64,000 nt of DNA from Drosophila persimilis (Eukaryota; Arthropoda; Insecta; Diptera; Drosophilidae): positions 744,001 through 808,000 of the forward strand of contig NW_020825322.1 of the NCBI RefSeq assembly GCF_003286085.1. Reading direction: 5' to 3'. The notes under the pieces were generated by a model, which was not told where the DNA came from, made no database searches, and was given only the letters and a program-made list of their open reading frames with translations. Of this stretch, positions 13,020 through 26,442 are shown piece after piece. The stretch's first letter is position 1, and each line of letters opens with the position of its first letter. The position numbers and the translations under genes are program-made.

Positions 13020-13078
13020 TAGCGACTTATAGAGAATGCCTTCTCTAGACCTACTGAGGATATCGTTTGGATTGAAAC
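13020..13078 (-). promoter_or_regulatory. Conserved upstream block with TATA-like motif
   Basis: This block upstream of the 12540 gene is matched base for base over most of its length by 10245-10296 beside the relic. Shared pieces include AGAGAATGC, TCTAGACCT and GAGGATATCGTTTGG. On the minus strand it carries CTATAAGTCGC, a TATA-like site about 110 bases from the ATG, or about 40 bases of spliced leader once the proposed 5' intron is removed. That it outlasted the coding part in the dead copy suggests either a promoter or simply the better preserved end of the duplication. Confidence 0.45.
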
Positions 13079-13505
13079 AGACAGATTGATCAGGATTTTG
13101 GTTTATTTTCTTTTTGAAGGATCGTGCTTAAAGGTCTTCACCTGACCGGAAATAGTGTCGAAAGACTTTCGTTTCCTTTTCAGCCTGTGCGTCAGCCTCT
13201 TTCGTAGTTTCAGTCATCGTTATGGTGGACCAAAAACACATGTTCGGCAACACATTTCACCACTTGATGTCAAACATCATACAAAGACGTTAAGAGTCTT
13301 CCGCTGCGCCGCCACGCACCACTCAAAGCCGCCGCAGGCAGAAAGCTCCCGAGACTCGAGTGGCGCTGGCCCATCCACCATTCATCCACCGTACAATCCA
13401 CATCCACATCCCAACCCACTGAAGCAGTGAAGTACTGAAGCAGTGAAGCACTGAAGTCTTTTCTTTGCAGTCGAGTCTCTAGCTGATTTCTCTTTTCTAT
13501 TGCAG
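13079..13505 (+). other. Upstream region of the 13506 exon; possible earlier exon unresolved
   Basis: An open frame running to 13430 ends with a coding-like stretch (SKPPQAESSRDSSGAG, then a Pro/His-rich tail near 13380-13425). It may belong to the gene whose next exon starts at 13506. The exon at 13506 needs a partner leaving one base of a codon. A weak donor CTCGA|GTGGCG near 13366 would fit that phase, but no strong donor is present. I therefore cannot fix the 5' end of this gene. Confidence 0.3.
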
Positions 13506-14515
13506 CTGAGTTCCCGGAGGAAGATGGAGACATGCTGATGGAGCCGAATGAGTTTACCCCGATCACGGTGCTGCGATCCCAGGAGCAGCACTTCCACATG
13601 CCGCCCAGCACCCAGCTGCAGCCCAGACAGTTCCAGGCGCCCATCCGGCAGGAGCAGGAGCCGGAGCAGGAGCAGTTCCGACCCATTGCCAATCCGAACA
13701 CGAAGCTGGTGGCACGCTCCGATGTGGGGGCCGATTCGCACAGCCAAGCGGCCCAGAACTTCTATCCCCCGTTCTACCATGAGGCACCGCCGCTGGGTCA
13801 CTCGCGGCCTTATTTTGGAGTGAGCCACGGCCACGGATCCGTCTCGGAGAGCACACCCCTGTCTCTCCCATTACCTCTATTGGCGCCTGGACAGCACCCC
13901 GGACAGCAGCAGCAGCAGCAGCAGGTGCAGCCCCAGCCACATCCCCATCCCCATCCCCAGCAGCAGCCGCAGCATCCGCAGCAGCGTAACTTCGATGCCA
14001 GCATCCTGGGGAGCGGGGACTTTGGAGTGCTGAGAGGTGGCACCTTCTACCCGGAGGAGGAGATGCCCTACCATCCGGAGGACAACAGCGATTACATCTA
14101 CGGGGACGCCAACAACGGACACGGACGGCCCACCGAGGGCTTCGTCCAAAAGTACACCTATCCCGAGGAACAGTTCGCCAACTTCCGGGACTTTGCCGAC
14201 ATCAACACACCTGCGGACTCGGCTTTCTCCCAGTTCGTGGTGGTTTATGCGGCCAAGAATGCCACCGCCCCCAGCACACATCCCCATCCGAAGAACATTT
14301 TTGAGCAGCTAGAGCTGCTCGACCGGGAAAAGGCCCTCGAGGAGGCGGCCCTCAAGAAGCAGTCGGCCAGACCAGGCCAAGTTGGTGGCCAGGCCAAGGT
14401 CACCTCCAAGTCGAAGACCAAGCTGGCCAAGACGAAGCTGCAGAAGAAGTACCGGAAGAAGACGAGTCCCAAGTCGGACCCGCTCGACCTGGACCCCCTG
14501 CTGGCCCTCAGCTAA
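13506..14515 (+). CDS. Gln/His/Pro-rich protein of unknown function, 3' coding exon
   Basis: The exon starts after a good 3' splice site (TCTTTTCTATTGCAG at 13491-13505), in phase to read EFPEEDGD before the first internal Met at 13532. From that Met it encodes 327 residues ending at a TAA at 14513-14515. Codons are G/C-ending, as expected of a conserved fly gene. Visible features: Gln/Glu-rich residues 17-48; a poly-Gln plus His-Pro repeat at 121-151; an aromatic, acidic middle (about 172-225, with YPEEEMPYHPEDNSDYIYG and FANFRDFADINTPADSAFSQ); one N-glycosylation sequon (NAT, 243-245); and a Lys-rich tail (about 286-315). Because the exon is entered through an acceptor, an upstream exon carrying the true start is expected, possibly with a signal peptide. 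I do not recognise the family. It converges tail-to-tail on the odorant receptor gene. A secreted or matrix-like protein is possible but unproven. Confidence 0.88.
13906..13980 (+). repeat. In-frame CAG / CCCCAT coding repeat
   Basis: A CAG run encoding seven glutamines, followed by CCCCATCC-type units encoding His-Pro pairs and more CAG. It lies wholly within the coding exon at 13506-14515, so it is likely to vary in length between strains without shifting frame. Confidence 0.85.
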
Positions 14516-14947
14516 GCGGTGCGGTGCGGTGCAGTGCACTCAATGGTGCCGCAGTGCGCCGGCCGGCGAATCATATTCATTTCTCTCCACTGTTAGATTT
14601 ATTTATTTTATTTCCAGATGAATGCAAATGCAAAAACGCCCACACCGCCCACAAATCAATCGCGTCTTACTCTTAAGAGCCCCCCAAGATCCCTCAAATT
14701 TTGTGCTTCATTCCATGCCACTACCACTATCACTATCACTGCCACTGCCACCCCTACTCAACATCCTCAACAGTTCTCCAATCCAAATGTATCTTTATAT
14801 TTTTTTTTGTTTTACGTCTGTCTGTTTGTCCTGCATCATTCCTGTTGTTAATTCGTAATCTTAGCCCTTAGTCTACTATACTTTATATCTCTATATATCT
14901 TATATGCGTATCTAATGTAATGTATTTTTTGTCTAATTGAGCATAAT

Positions 14948-14953
14948 TTTATT
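14948..14953 (-). terminator. Poly(A) signal for the odorant receptor gene
   Basis: AATAAA on the minus strand, about 130 bases past the receptor stop at 15083-15085. Confidence 0.5.
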
Positions 14954-15020
14954 ATGTGTGTGTACATAAAAGCGAGAAATCGACAAAACCAATCAGCTGT
15001 TAAATGTAATCTTAAACCTA

Positions 15021-15026
15021 AATAAA
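15021..15026 (+). terminator. Poly(A) signal for the 13506 gene
   Basis: AATAAA on the plus strand, about 500 bases past the stop, in A-rich DNA that ends just short of the receptor's last exon. Use of this signal would make the two convergent transcripts overlap. Confidence 0.55.
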
Positions 15027-15082
15027 AACGAAATGAAAACACTCGGATATGAATATTATTTTCGAAGGTGCTCCTCCTCTCA

Positions 15083-16376
<1,294 letters not shown>

Positions 16377-16961
16377 TTCGATCCCAAATGAGGTCTGAGT
16401 AGACCTCACAAAAGGGTGTCAAAAGAACTTCCGGCAATCGCTGGAATTGGGGTGGCAAGTTGAAAAGTTTTGGAAAACTCAATCGCCTAATTAGTGCCAT
16501 AAATACCATTTAATTTGCGTTGCCTTCGTTAACGCCCCGGACAGCGGATAAACTTGGTTAAATGAAACCGCCCGGTCGGGTTTGGGCCTGCTCTGGGTCT
16601 GCTCTGGTGCGGCATGGTGCGGCATGGTGAGGCCTGGAAAATGATTTAATTATACGCCCGAGGCGTCTGTCCGTCTAAACGTCTAAACGTAGGCCAACAG
16701 AGCACCACCGCAGCACCGGAGCACAGCTCCCCGCGTCGCTCCGCCCTCCAGCTTTGGGGCACAGTGGTTGACAAAAACCACATACACATACACCACACCA
16801 TACACTCTTTTTCGAGAAACACTCTTTTGAATTGATGCATTTTCACTTCAAATATTAAAGCATACAACATATCCGTCCATCATATCTCTTCTTTGCTCAC
16901 TCCCCATAGCAATTATTCTTAATAGGGACTTGACATAGGGTGGGGATTCCCATTTCAGGTG

Positions 16962-17010
16962 GCGTCGATGGTGCAACGATCGCATAGTTGCCTTCCAAGA
17001 AGTTGATGCC
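16962..17010 (+). pseudogene. tRNA-Gly(TCC) relic, 5' part only
   Basis: Forty-nine bases match the 5' two thirds of the intact tRNA-Gly at 43970-44041. The acceptor start GCGTCG, the D-arm region GGTG and the anticodon block GCATAGTTGCCTTCCAAG are retained with few changes. After GTTGATGCC the match stops, so the T arm, the B box and the 3' acceptor strand are absent. It cannot fold or be transcribed as a tRNA. It is a dead fragment, most likely of a dispersed or local tRNA gene copy. Confidence 0.85.
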
Positions 17011-18441
17011 ACAAGGCATGCAACTCGTTGGACTCTATGAAGGTTTTCTAGGTGAGACTTCATGTTAGCCGTTCGTTTTTGTATCTCCTTGTACGGGAGA
17101 TGTACAAGGCTCGCACCCTACACAGTTGTCCCACTGTGCGCTCGTCATGGTTAACGGTAACACTTTACTGCTGGTCTTACGACTGGTCCCACTGCTGGTT
17201 TTGCTGCATGCCCCCACTGCAGTCGCAGTCGCAGTCGCAGTCATGGTCATTGTCCGCTAGCGGTTCTTACAGCCGTGGGCTACCACTACCACTACCACTG
17301 CCACTGCCGCTGCTGCTGGAGAAGGTGACTGCTGGCTACTGCCTTGCTGGTCTATGAATGCGTTTCTTTATCGCACAATTCCCGACTTTGGCATATGTTT
17401 TGACATTTGGAGGCTGGCACTTAATTTACGGCCTCACCTTAGTCCCACCACAGCCACGGAGAGCAGTAGGGGCTGCACTCGTACTCGTAGTCATACTCGT
17501 GCGAGTGTTCATATGTATGAATGCCAAAGCCAAGACCCGACTTCCATCTGTCGGACGGCGAAGGCAAAGGCTGCTGTATGCTGCTGGTGCGTATGCCGAC
17601 AGATAAATCTGGTTGTACGACGGGGGCAACAGGCGGCACCAGGCACTCACTTCCATTGCACCGATCTGTTTGGCTAAGTATTTCAATTAACTGGGCAAAA
17701 CTAATTATGGAAAACTGTAGATCGGGTTTGGGCTCTGGCTCGCCTCTGGAAATTATAGAAATTCAATTAGCGAACAATTGCCGCCCATTTCGATGGTGGG
17801 TCGTGGGAAAATTCGTAACTTGTTCGATCCGGAACTGATCCAAGAATCAAGAGTTTATTCTGGAATCTGGAATCTGAAATCGCAGTGGTTCTTCCTATAA
17901 AATATATTTCAAAATATGTGTAAAAGAGACGCCCCCCGCGGCGAATCCTCTGTTCGAAAGCGCGGCTTCAATCAGCGTGGTATTTACGATAATTAATGGG
18001 ATAGGCCAGCGATTCAAATCAATTGGATCCGACTTGCAAATGCTTTAATTAATCAATATGCACAATCCACAGCAATTATACATGCGATTAATGCACATAC
18101 ATATATGGGAAAAAGGTGTGCAAATGATGAATAGATGAATACAGTGGAGGGTGACCTCTTCGGTTAGCGAGTCTACCTTCTCAGTATTTCCACTACATAC
18201 AGGGTAACCGCATACCCGTACTCGTTGTGGGTACTTTGTACTACTCGTAACATATCAAGGCACTCCTATAGCACAGTTGCTGGCAGCTCTTTAAGGCCAT
18301 TTGTCAACGCGCCCTGCTAAAATAATGGAAAACAACCGAAAACCAAGTCGAAAAATTCTTTGTGCTCTATGGCATAGGAGAACCATGTCCAGAGAAGAAA
18401 AGAGGCAGGAAAAAACACAGATAATACTCGAACACCCACAC

Positions 18442-18466
18442 GGCCTGGCCTGGCCTGGCCTGGCCT
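18442..18466. repeat. (GGCCT)5 microsatellite
   Basis: Five perfect copies of GGCCT. Confidence 0.9.
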
Positions 18467-19841
18467 GTCGGCTGCCTGAGGTCTCTTGTTTCGACGGTTG
18501 CTCGTGTTGCTAATAAACCCGGGCCACGAAAACGAAACTCTGCATTAGATCTCTGACTCTCTGACTCCAGCTGAGAAACTTCAACTCCAACAAATCTGGC
18601 GACAAGCCAACACCAACACCGACAACATCGTCAACGACACCGAAACAGCAACAGAAAAGGTTTACACACACTTCACAGCACTGGAATCCGTCGTTTCTGG
18701 CCTTATTTTGGTTGAGTTTTGGTTTTTTTTTGGGCTATTTGCGTTTCGTGCCGCTGAAAACTTTATGAATATACAAATCGTGAGCTTAATTGAAATTTAT
18801 TGTTAATGAAAACAAAATTATGGCAAAGCCCAAGCTATGGCCACTTGACACGAAAGAACACAGAGATCTACGAGCATAGAGAGAGGCTCGAAAAAGAGAA
18901 CCGAAAATGATTTTGAGCCGGCCCACATGGAGTCACGAGCAGCCATCAGCCAGAAGCCAGCAGCCCTCCGAGTGGCGGGGTAGGGGGCAGGGGCAGGGGC
19001 AGGGGCAGAGGCAGAGACCCGCCCATCTCCAACAAACAGGCTGTCATTAATTTAGCATTTAAGCGCTCATTAAGGTGACAGACGGCGACAGCTGACTGAC
19101 AGTATCGAGTATCGGTGGGTGGATGTGGCAACCAACCTATGCAGCATAACAGGCTCTAGCCCAAAAGTGTAGTACGAGTATGTTACTGATATCGGCCCAA
19201 GAATGCCATGGCCTTCACTCAAATGAATCATCTTCTAGTTATTTCTATCGTTATCCGCCTCGAGATCCTCCTTGAGATCTATGAATCATGCACAATCCCT
19301 TCCCAGCTCGTCTGTGGCTCCGGTTGCGATTACCATTTGAGATATTGGCTGGTCGATAGATCATGCTAATTGGCATTCCTATTGGATACCATTGGTGACT
19401 ATTGGAGACGATCGGAGATAGTTCCTTTTATGGCCTTGGGCCTTGGACCCACTCCTACGAGTGCCCGTTCGTGTTCTTCTGCATGGCCCTTGGATCATGT
19501 TTGGATCATTCCCATTCCAATTTCAGTTCTTCTTTGGCTCTTTGGTCGGGCCCTAAGTAATGGTAAATATTTGGCGGAACAATTGAACTGTCTCGAGTCG
19601 AGTCATGCTTTGGATGGCTGGCTCTTCATCTCCCATTCTACGACTTCTTTGCTGGTGGCGGCTTCTGTTTGCCAACGAACTTTGAAGTTCCTTCATTTTC
19701 ATTTCTGTGCCTTTCACAGTCGATAGTACGAGCATTTAACGTGGCCAACGGGGCTGCCTGTTGTTGCCAACTAATGCAAATAAATTGTGAGCCCCAGTCA
19801 CTTGTCAAGCGCTCTTGCTCATCAACTCTGTCGGGGCGCCT

Positions 19842-19865
19842 TGACTAGACTTCGCAGTCTAGTCA
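19842..19865. other. Perfect 10-bp hairpin with TCGC loop
   Basis: TGACTAGACT, a four-base loop TCGC, then the exact complement AGTCTAGTCA. It is too short for a microRNA precursor and the flanks do not extend the pairing. Confidence 0.7.
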
Positions 19866-20762
19866 TCATGGCAGCCAGCGTCATCATCATCATCACCGCC
19901 ATCGTCAGAGTCATTCCTGTGATGTGATGGTTCAAGATGAGGCCTAGGAAACGATTGTCTCTCTGTCTGTCTGTCTTGATTGGCAATCCCTCAACAGTGC
20001 TGATGGCAAGTAACTGGGTATTCGTGACGATTATCCCCGTGTGAGGTACCTTTTATTCTAGTTTCATATACCAATCAAAAAGCTATGCAAATCAATGATT
20101 ATCGTACATTTGTCGTAGTTCCCATGGACTCCAGTTGCTGCTGCCTCACGTAGGGCATATCCTTGGCCATCACTCTCTCCCATTTGTTGGCGAAAGTCAA
20201 TACTGGGCCGAGAGGATCTTTATGGATCTGGCGTGCTGTCACTGTGCGTAGTCGTACTCGTCGATCCGTGGCTCAAACATTTTACTAGTTGCTTTTTAGT
20301 TTTTTTTTTTTGTTTGCCCCTGTCTGTTGCGGCTACCGTTCATTGTTTAATGTTGATTTTGCTGTTCTCATTTGCAGGCCGTTGAATGCTGCTGCCTCTC
20401 CTGTAGACTGTCAATGTTAATGCAGGAAACTTGAAATATTTTAAGCAGCAACTGCCACAAGATCCGGAGCCGCAGCCGGAGTCAGAGCTAGGCCCCAGAG
20501 GCAGATAAACAATTGCGGTATTTGTCGTCGTTTTGTAATGACTTTAATGCCAAGCATAAACAATTATTTTCAATTGCAACACATTCCTTTGTGACTCGAA
20601 CCGAGAGGCACTGGCACTGGCCGCCATTTGCCATCGTTTGTTGTCTTCGCAATTGGAATTGTAAATTTGAGATGTCGCAGATGTTCGGATGACTCGCAAA
20701 GCGTTTGTCCGCTTAGTGCAGAAGTTTGACATGTGACTGGGTCCCGCTTTGATATGTCAATG

Positions 20763-20787
20763 AGTCAGTCAGTCAGTCAGTCAGTCA
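20763..20787. repeat. (AGTC)n microsatellite
   Basis: About six perfect AGTC units. Confidence 0.9.
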
Positions 20788-21278
20788 TGCAGTCTTGCCG
20801 TCATTCCGTCATGTCAATCCATGGCTTAGTCAGCCAGCACGTGTCGGGCTTCCACGATGGAAAAGTGCGTTCGTTCCACTCGAACAAAGGAACCAAGCTC
20901 TTAGCGGATCGGAGTCAAAGTCTTTCCCCTGGCTCCACTTGAGCACTTCCTTGAGCACCGTTCCTCAGCCACTTGACGGCATTACGCAAAGCATTTGGCC
21001 CCCTCCCCAGCCCAGTTCTTCGGAGTGCAACAAAAGCGGCAAAGTGTTAATGGTCATTGTTCAAACAAGCGATAATAATAATTACTCATGTCAATTATTA
21101 TATAAGACAGATGTCGGCATGCGGCGAAAGCCTCAAAGAGGCATACTGCTGCAGCCACTGAACGGCAACTGCAATTGATTTTGTTGTATAATTTCTACAG
21201 CTTTATCTTGTCGGCGGCAGCTGCATGAAATTTATTGAAGATGCTCCATGCTTTATAGCAAGCGGGTCTGTTCGAACG

Positions 21279-21320
21279 GGACAGGGGCAGAGGCAGAGGC
21301 AGGGGCAGGGGCAGGAGCAG
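21279..21320. repeat. (AGGGGC/AGAGGC)n hexamer tract
   Basis: Seven hexamers of the AGGGGC or AGAGGC type. Similar tracts lie at 18987-19015, 6680-6715 and 1338-1365 on either strand. Confidence 0.85.
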
Positions 21321-23606
21321 TCGATCGTTGTTGCGGTTGTTTAACGAGCCGATGCCCCGTTGCCACTGCCACACAGAGGGAATTTCGCAAAACGAAAGAC
21401 TTAAGACACGAACTCTGTTTTTCAGTCTCCCTCTCTCGCTCTCTCTCTGCCTGAATTGTGTTTGCGCCACAAGACTTATCGCCCCATATCTAAATGAAGT
21501 ACATGTGAGCCACACTCCCACAGCCCCCGAGCCTCGGATGTTTCTTGGACCACACCCCACATATGTAGCTTCAAGATGAAAAAAGCCCGGCAGGAAAGTG
21601 GCTGTCTTCCTTGTTGCTCTCATTGATGGAAAGGGATATTCATACCGATGATGATGGATCGTTAAGGAATGTAAATCGTATCCAAAAAGACACATCATAA
21701 ATGGCTCAGACAGATTTATGGGAATCTGTATCGTATAAAAAAAGGGTGTAGGCATTCCTATTGACCAATCGACAGTCGTTGATAGTTTGAAAAGTTCCAC
21801 AGCCTCTACAAGGATTGTTTGATAACCTAATTGGGCCTTTGACTGTCAACGAACATAACATACACACTCCATAAGGGTTGGAGAACATGTCCATGCCAGA
21901 GATATCTGCAGCCATTTCAGCTGCCAGTTTTTAAGTATTGTAAGACTGAAAGATTGCAGGAGTACGAGTACTGGAGTACTGGAGCCATGTTAAGAGAGGG
22001 TGAGAGTGAAAGAAAACTGCCAATTTGGGCAAAAGATGTCGGCTGGGATGCTGGATGAGAGTCATTGGTTCGGTGAGAGCGAAAGTGAAATTTTCTTTAT
22101 TGTTGTTGTTGTTGTTGGCATGCAAATTGCACAAATACTCGCCAAAATGTTGACAATTTCCAAGCAGCATTCCCTCCATACCCTCCCATGCAACGGGTAC
22201 CCGCACGATTTGCTGCGGAGCAGGAAACACTTTACAACCTCAACAGCCGCAGAAACAGCTTCAGCCCGGCATCAGCCACGGCACCAGCTCCAGCTCCAGC
22301 CCCAACCGGCCATGAAAGAGGAAATCAATGTTGCTGCCGCTGCCGCTCTCGCTGCCACTGCCGCTGCCGCTCTCGCTGCAAAAACCGAAAGCACTCGAGA
22401 CAAAAAAAGAAAAGTCGCACGCTTTTACTGGAAAGCGAAACCAATTTCACTTGCCGGCCAGTCCAGTGCATTTGCCAGGCATAGTTATGAGTGCAAAAGC
22501 AACAATTGCAACAACTGCAACAAGAGCAGCAGCAACAGCAGCAGAGACAACATAATCATGGCAATTGACAAGATGTGTCAACCAGGACAACACACTCGGA
22601 GAAAACTCAGAGTCACAAACGATTCAAGGATCAAAACGATCAAAGATAGGATGTTACTCGTAGTGGTTTGAACGAGTCCGACATTCCGAAGAGATCCCCT
22701 TCAGATTTCTAAATAAATGGTAATTTATTAGCATTCATTAGACCATAGATATTTTGGATTAGCGATTTTGACAAGCCATGCGTTGGGGCACTAACGAAAG
22801 CATGTAATACATGCATCTATCAGAACCCTCTTTGCCTCTTCAATGCTTCCTATCATTGCGAATCCTTTCTTCAGTCAGATTTGGATCACCCCAAACCACT
22901 AAAATACAAGTGGGAGTACTTCGCTTGTCTCTGAAATTGATCCTACAGAATCGATTCGGGGGCAGGGCTTTGGTATATATATTTAAAGCGTCTAACGTGA
23001 ATGTTCCTTTGCCGGAAGGTATTCTTGATTAGACTTCACCTTCACCAATAGGCATACATTTTGATTTGATGAGAGTATGTTATTTCTATGTTTTCGAGAT
23101 GATGAATGTCCTACAACATTCTCTTTTACTTCTTTCTTGAGCCAACCGATAGTTTCGAGCAGAGCTGCATTTGAGAACGACACCAACTACTGGTGACCAC
23201 TACGTGTCGCACTCCCTTGCATCCCTGGTTCTTACAGTTCCAATTTAGGGTTATATCTCCTCCCCTCCTGCATGCTAGAAAGCATTTCGAATTTTTTCGG
23301 GTTTCCAAACTCTGTACCAAATACGAGTACCCACATTTAGACTTTTCTATTCGCTCAGTGCACGCGAGAAAAGATGCAACGCAAAGGGAAGAAAAGAGAA
23401 GACAAGAGGGAGTGAAATGGGCAACATGAAAAGGAAAGCACGAAGACAGAGCTGCAATTACATTCGACTCTGCATTCGGCTCGACTCGATTCGATTCGAT
23501 TCGATTGCATGGCATTGCGTCAAGGGGTCTTGCACGGGAATGGTGCAAGGGAAGTGCAGTAACAAACGAGTTTCCTGTTGGCCAAAAGCGCGTAAACTAC
23601 CCGGTT

Positions 23607-23644
23607 ACCATACCATGCCATACCATACCATACCATCCCATCCC
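23607..23644. repeat. (ATACC)n pentamer tract
   Basis: Repeated CCATA/ACCAT pentamers grading into CCATCCCATCCC. Confidence 0.85.
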
Positions 23645-26354
23645 AGTCGCAGTCGCAGTTGCAGTCCCCTCCGATCACCTGCGATCCATGGTGTGGTGGT
23701 GTGGTGGCCAGTTAGCAATTTTTCACAATTTGCAATCATTGAATTTCTTCGATGACATCAGCGAACGAATCAGAGAAAACCGTGGCTGTTGCCGTGTTGC
23801 CGTTGTCGCTGGCTTCCTGTCATTTGATTTCATTTCGCTAATGTGCAATTAATTTGCATTTGCATTATGTGGCACCGGTTGTTGCCTGATGTTGCTAATT
23901 AGCTGTTGCTGTTTCTGTTTCTGTTGCTACTGTTACTGCACTGCCGTTGGTTGTTACTACATAAACATTACCTCAACTATCGGCCCTCGTCTCTCGCCTC
24001 TCGGCTGGGGTTGGCCAACATTTGAATGAGCGACTGTCATCGTTTCCATCCGAAGTTGCCACCATCTCCAGCAACCCCAAATAGTATTTCCTGCCACAAA
24101 AAGAGCTCAAGTTTTGCAGAGCCACGATGAGAGGCTTGGATACCCTTGAGGATGAAGTGTTCCATGATCAGAACATTTGGTTGCCACACAGTTCCCACAG
24201 ACCTCCACACAATATGGAATCTGGGAGATAGCAGGGTCTCTGCAACGTACTGCCTTTCCTGGATTGCTGGTGGTAAGTCTCTGTTCAAAGTCAAAGTACC
24301 CTTTGAAAGATGAAATAAAGAAGCGAATATATATAATCATTTCAGCGGCTGACGCAAGATGATGTTGCAAGCCAAACAGCCAAGCAGCCATCGGTGAGTG
24401 TCATTGACTAATGTTGCATGAAGCGCATAAAGCAGGCAAAGGTAACCACAATAACCAAAAATCCAATCTATGGACGAAACCGAAACCAAAACAATAGAAC
24501 CGAAGTTGCAGGCTGCTGGTTGCCGCTTGCTGCTTGCCGCTTGCCGCTTGCTGCTTGCCACTGCAACAACAGTAGTCCCCAGCTGCGGCCCAGCCCCAAT
24601 CTACGTCGAAACGTAGCTTCCCCTCCTTAGTGGCTTGTCTATAATTTAATGCTGCTTGCCAGACTCCGTGGCTAGTCATCTTCGAAATGTGAATAGGTTG
24701 TAAACGGGGTCAGGAGGGGATAGGGAGGCGTCTCCGATTAATCTATTGTGGGCTGGGGCAGTGCGGGCGCCGATAGCCTGACATTTGTCGGCAAACGTGA
24801 AAGGGCACAAACTCTTCCAAGTGGAGAAAAATTCGTCGTTGTCTGTCAACGTGCCTCCTCCTGTTGCCCCTGTCCTCTGTACCACCCGCCCACGCCACCA
24901 CACCCCCTTTCCGGCCCCCGCCGCCACCACAGCTGGCGTCTCACATCGATGGAACGCAGTCTGCATGAAGTTGAGTCAAAGACTGTGCCTGAGACTGTGC
25001 CTGGGACCATGCCTCAGACTGGGGCTCAGCTCTGGTTGCCACTTCGATGGCACTCGGCGTGCCAAAATGTTAAATGGGACAATACAAAGGAACGACTGGC
25101 CAGGGAGCTGCAACGGACGGGGCAGGGGGATGGGGTGGGGTGGGGATCTGCAGAGCCGGTCACTAGCCTCTTTCCACTTCCACTTGCCACTTGCCACACC
25201 GGCAACATTCGCTTTGGAGCCAGGCATAGCCAAATGTCAAGTCAAAATATTGCCAAAGAAACCTCAGCCAAAAGGCTGCATGCCGCTCGGTGGCAAGCCA
25301 CTTTTCGAGACAGAATGGGTTATGAGGCACACGACCTGCCCCCACTGAGAGTGGGTTGGGTAGAAGAACAGAAGAGCAGGGTACTCGATGAAAGATGAGA
25401 GACCTAAGGGCAGCAGAAGGTAAAAGGGAAATCATTCCGATATTCAGAGCCGAAAGTACTAATTATATTTAATTATCGTTAACGGTCATAATAAATAGAT
25501 CAAATCGATCGATTTAATGCCTATTTAAAGGGATTATTACACAACCGAACAGCCATCAAGGTCCATCCATCTCTGTATTGTTCGTTCTTCTTTGTATTTG
25601 TATCTCATACGATTAATATACTCGTCTACTCCACTCTTTATTCGGCGATAGTATTATCGATTATACGGATACTTTTTCCCATCCCTAGTGCATATCCCCG
25701 CATCGGCCCTCTGTCTTAGGCGGATCGTGTGGCCTGGCAAATTGTTTGCCACTTTGTTGCAAATGTTTTTCGCTATTTTGCGCAATTCGTGTGGCACGGA
25801 AATGTACCCTTTTTTTGGTCTTTTCTTTTGGCGCTCAAGAGGTTTTCTTCTCTTATTTTTTGCGGATTTCTGTTGGAGTTTTTGAGGAATACCACTTCTC
25901 TTTGTGCGGCTCAAGGTTCGCAGCTGCATGAAGCTGGGAACAATTTCATTTGAATCGATCTGATCAATGCCAGCCAGCAGCCGAGCCGATCAAGATGATC
26001 AAGACAGACAGACAGACAGCTGAACTTTGCAAGTCATAAGGTTTTTGCAACCACCGATCATAATTCAAAGGAAACCCCCGATCCAATGATGATCTGTCAA
26101 ATGATGAAAAGATCAATCGGCCGGACATTCTGGGTCCCGCGATTGACATGTACCCCATGTGCAGCCGCCCCACACAGTTTGCCTTTGCCTCTGCCGATTG
26201 GAGAACACAGATTGGGGATTTGAGATTTGATATCTGAGATCTGAGATCAGTGATCATTGATCGCAGATCGCATAATAAATGTCCTAAGATTGTCACAGCT
26301 GGCTGTCAAATGCCAACGAAATGTCAGTGGCAGCAGCTCGGCCAAATGGCATTG

Positions 26355-26386
26355 CCAGCGGAGAATTCGATTCCAATTCTCGCTGG
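26355..26386. other. 12-bp hairpin with a single bulge
   Basis: CCAGCG, bulged G, AGAATT, a seven-base loop, then AATTCT and CGCTGG. The arms are perfectly complementary apart from the bulge. A second hairpin (26443-26478) lies 57 bases downstream. Confidence 0.7.
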
Positions 26387-26442
26387 TCGATTGTCGATCG
26401 TCGATCGCCGATCGTAGATAGCGGATCATTGATCGATGTCCA

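Noticed and set aside
22000-22671. 223-codon plus-strand open frame with poly-Ala and Asn/Ser runs
   Set aside because: Low-complexity residues come from GCTGCC and AACAGC repeats. No ATG at its start and no coherent domain.
24748-25398. 216-codon plus-strand open frame
   Set aside because: Composition follows local C-rich simple sequence, and there are competing open frames on both strands of the same interval.
25654-25929. 91-codon minus-strand frame, very basic, protamine-like at first sight
   Set aside because: The Lys/Arg richness is the complement of a T-rich stretch on the plus strand. No ATG context, promoter or poly(A) evidence supports it.
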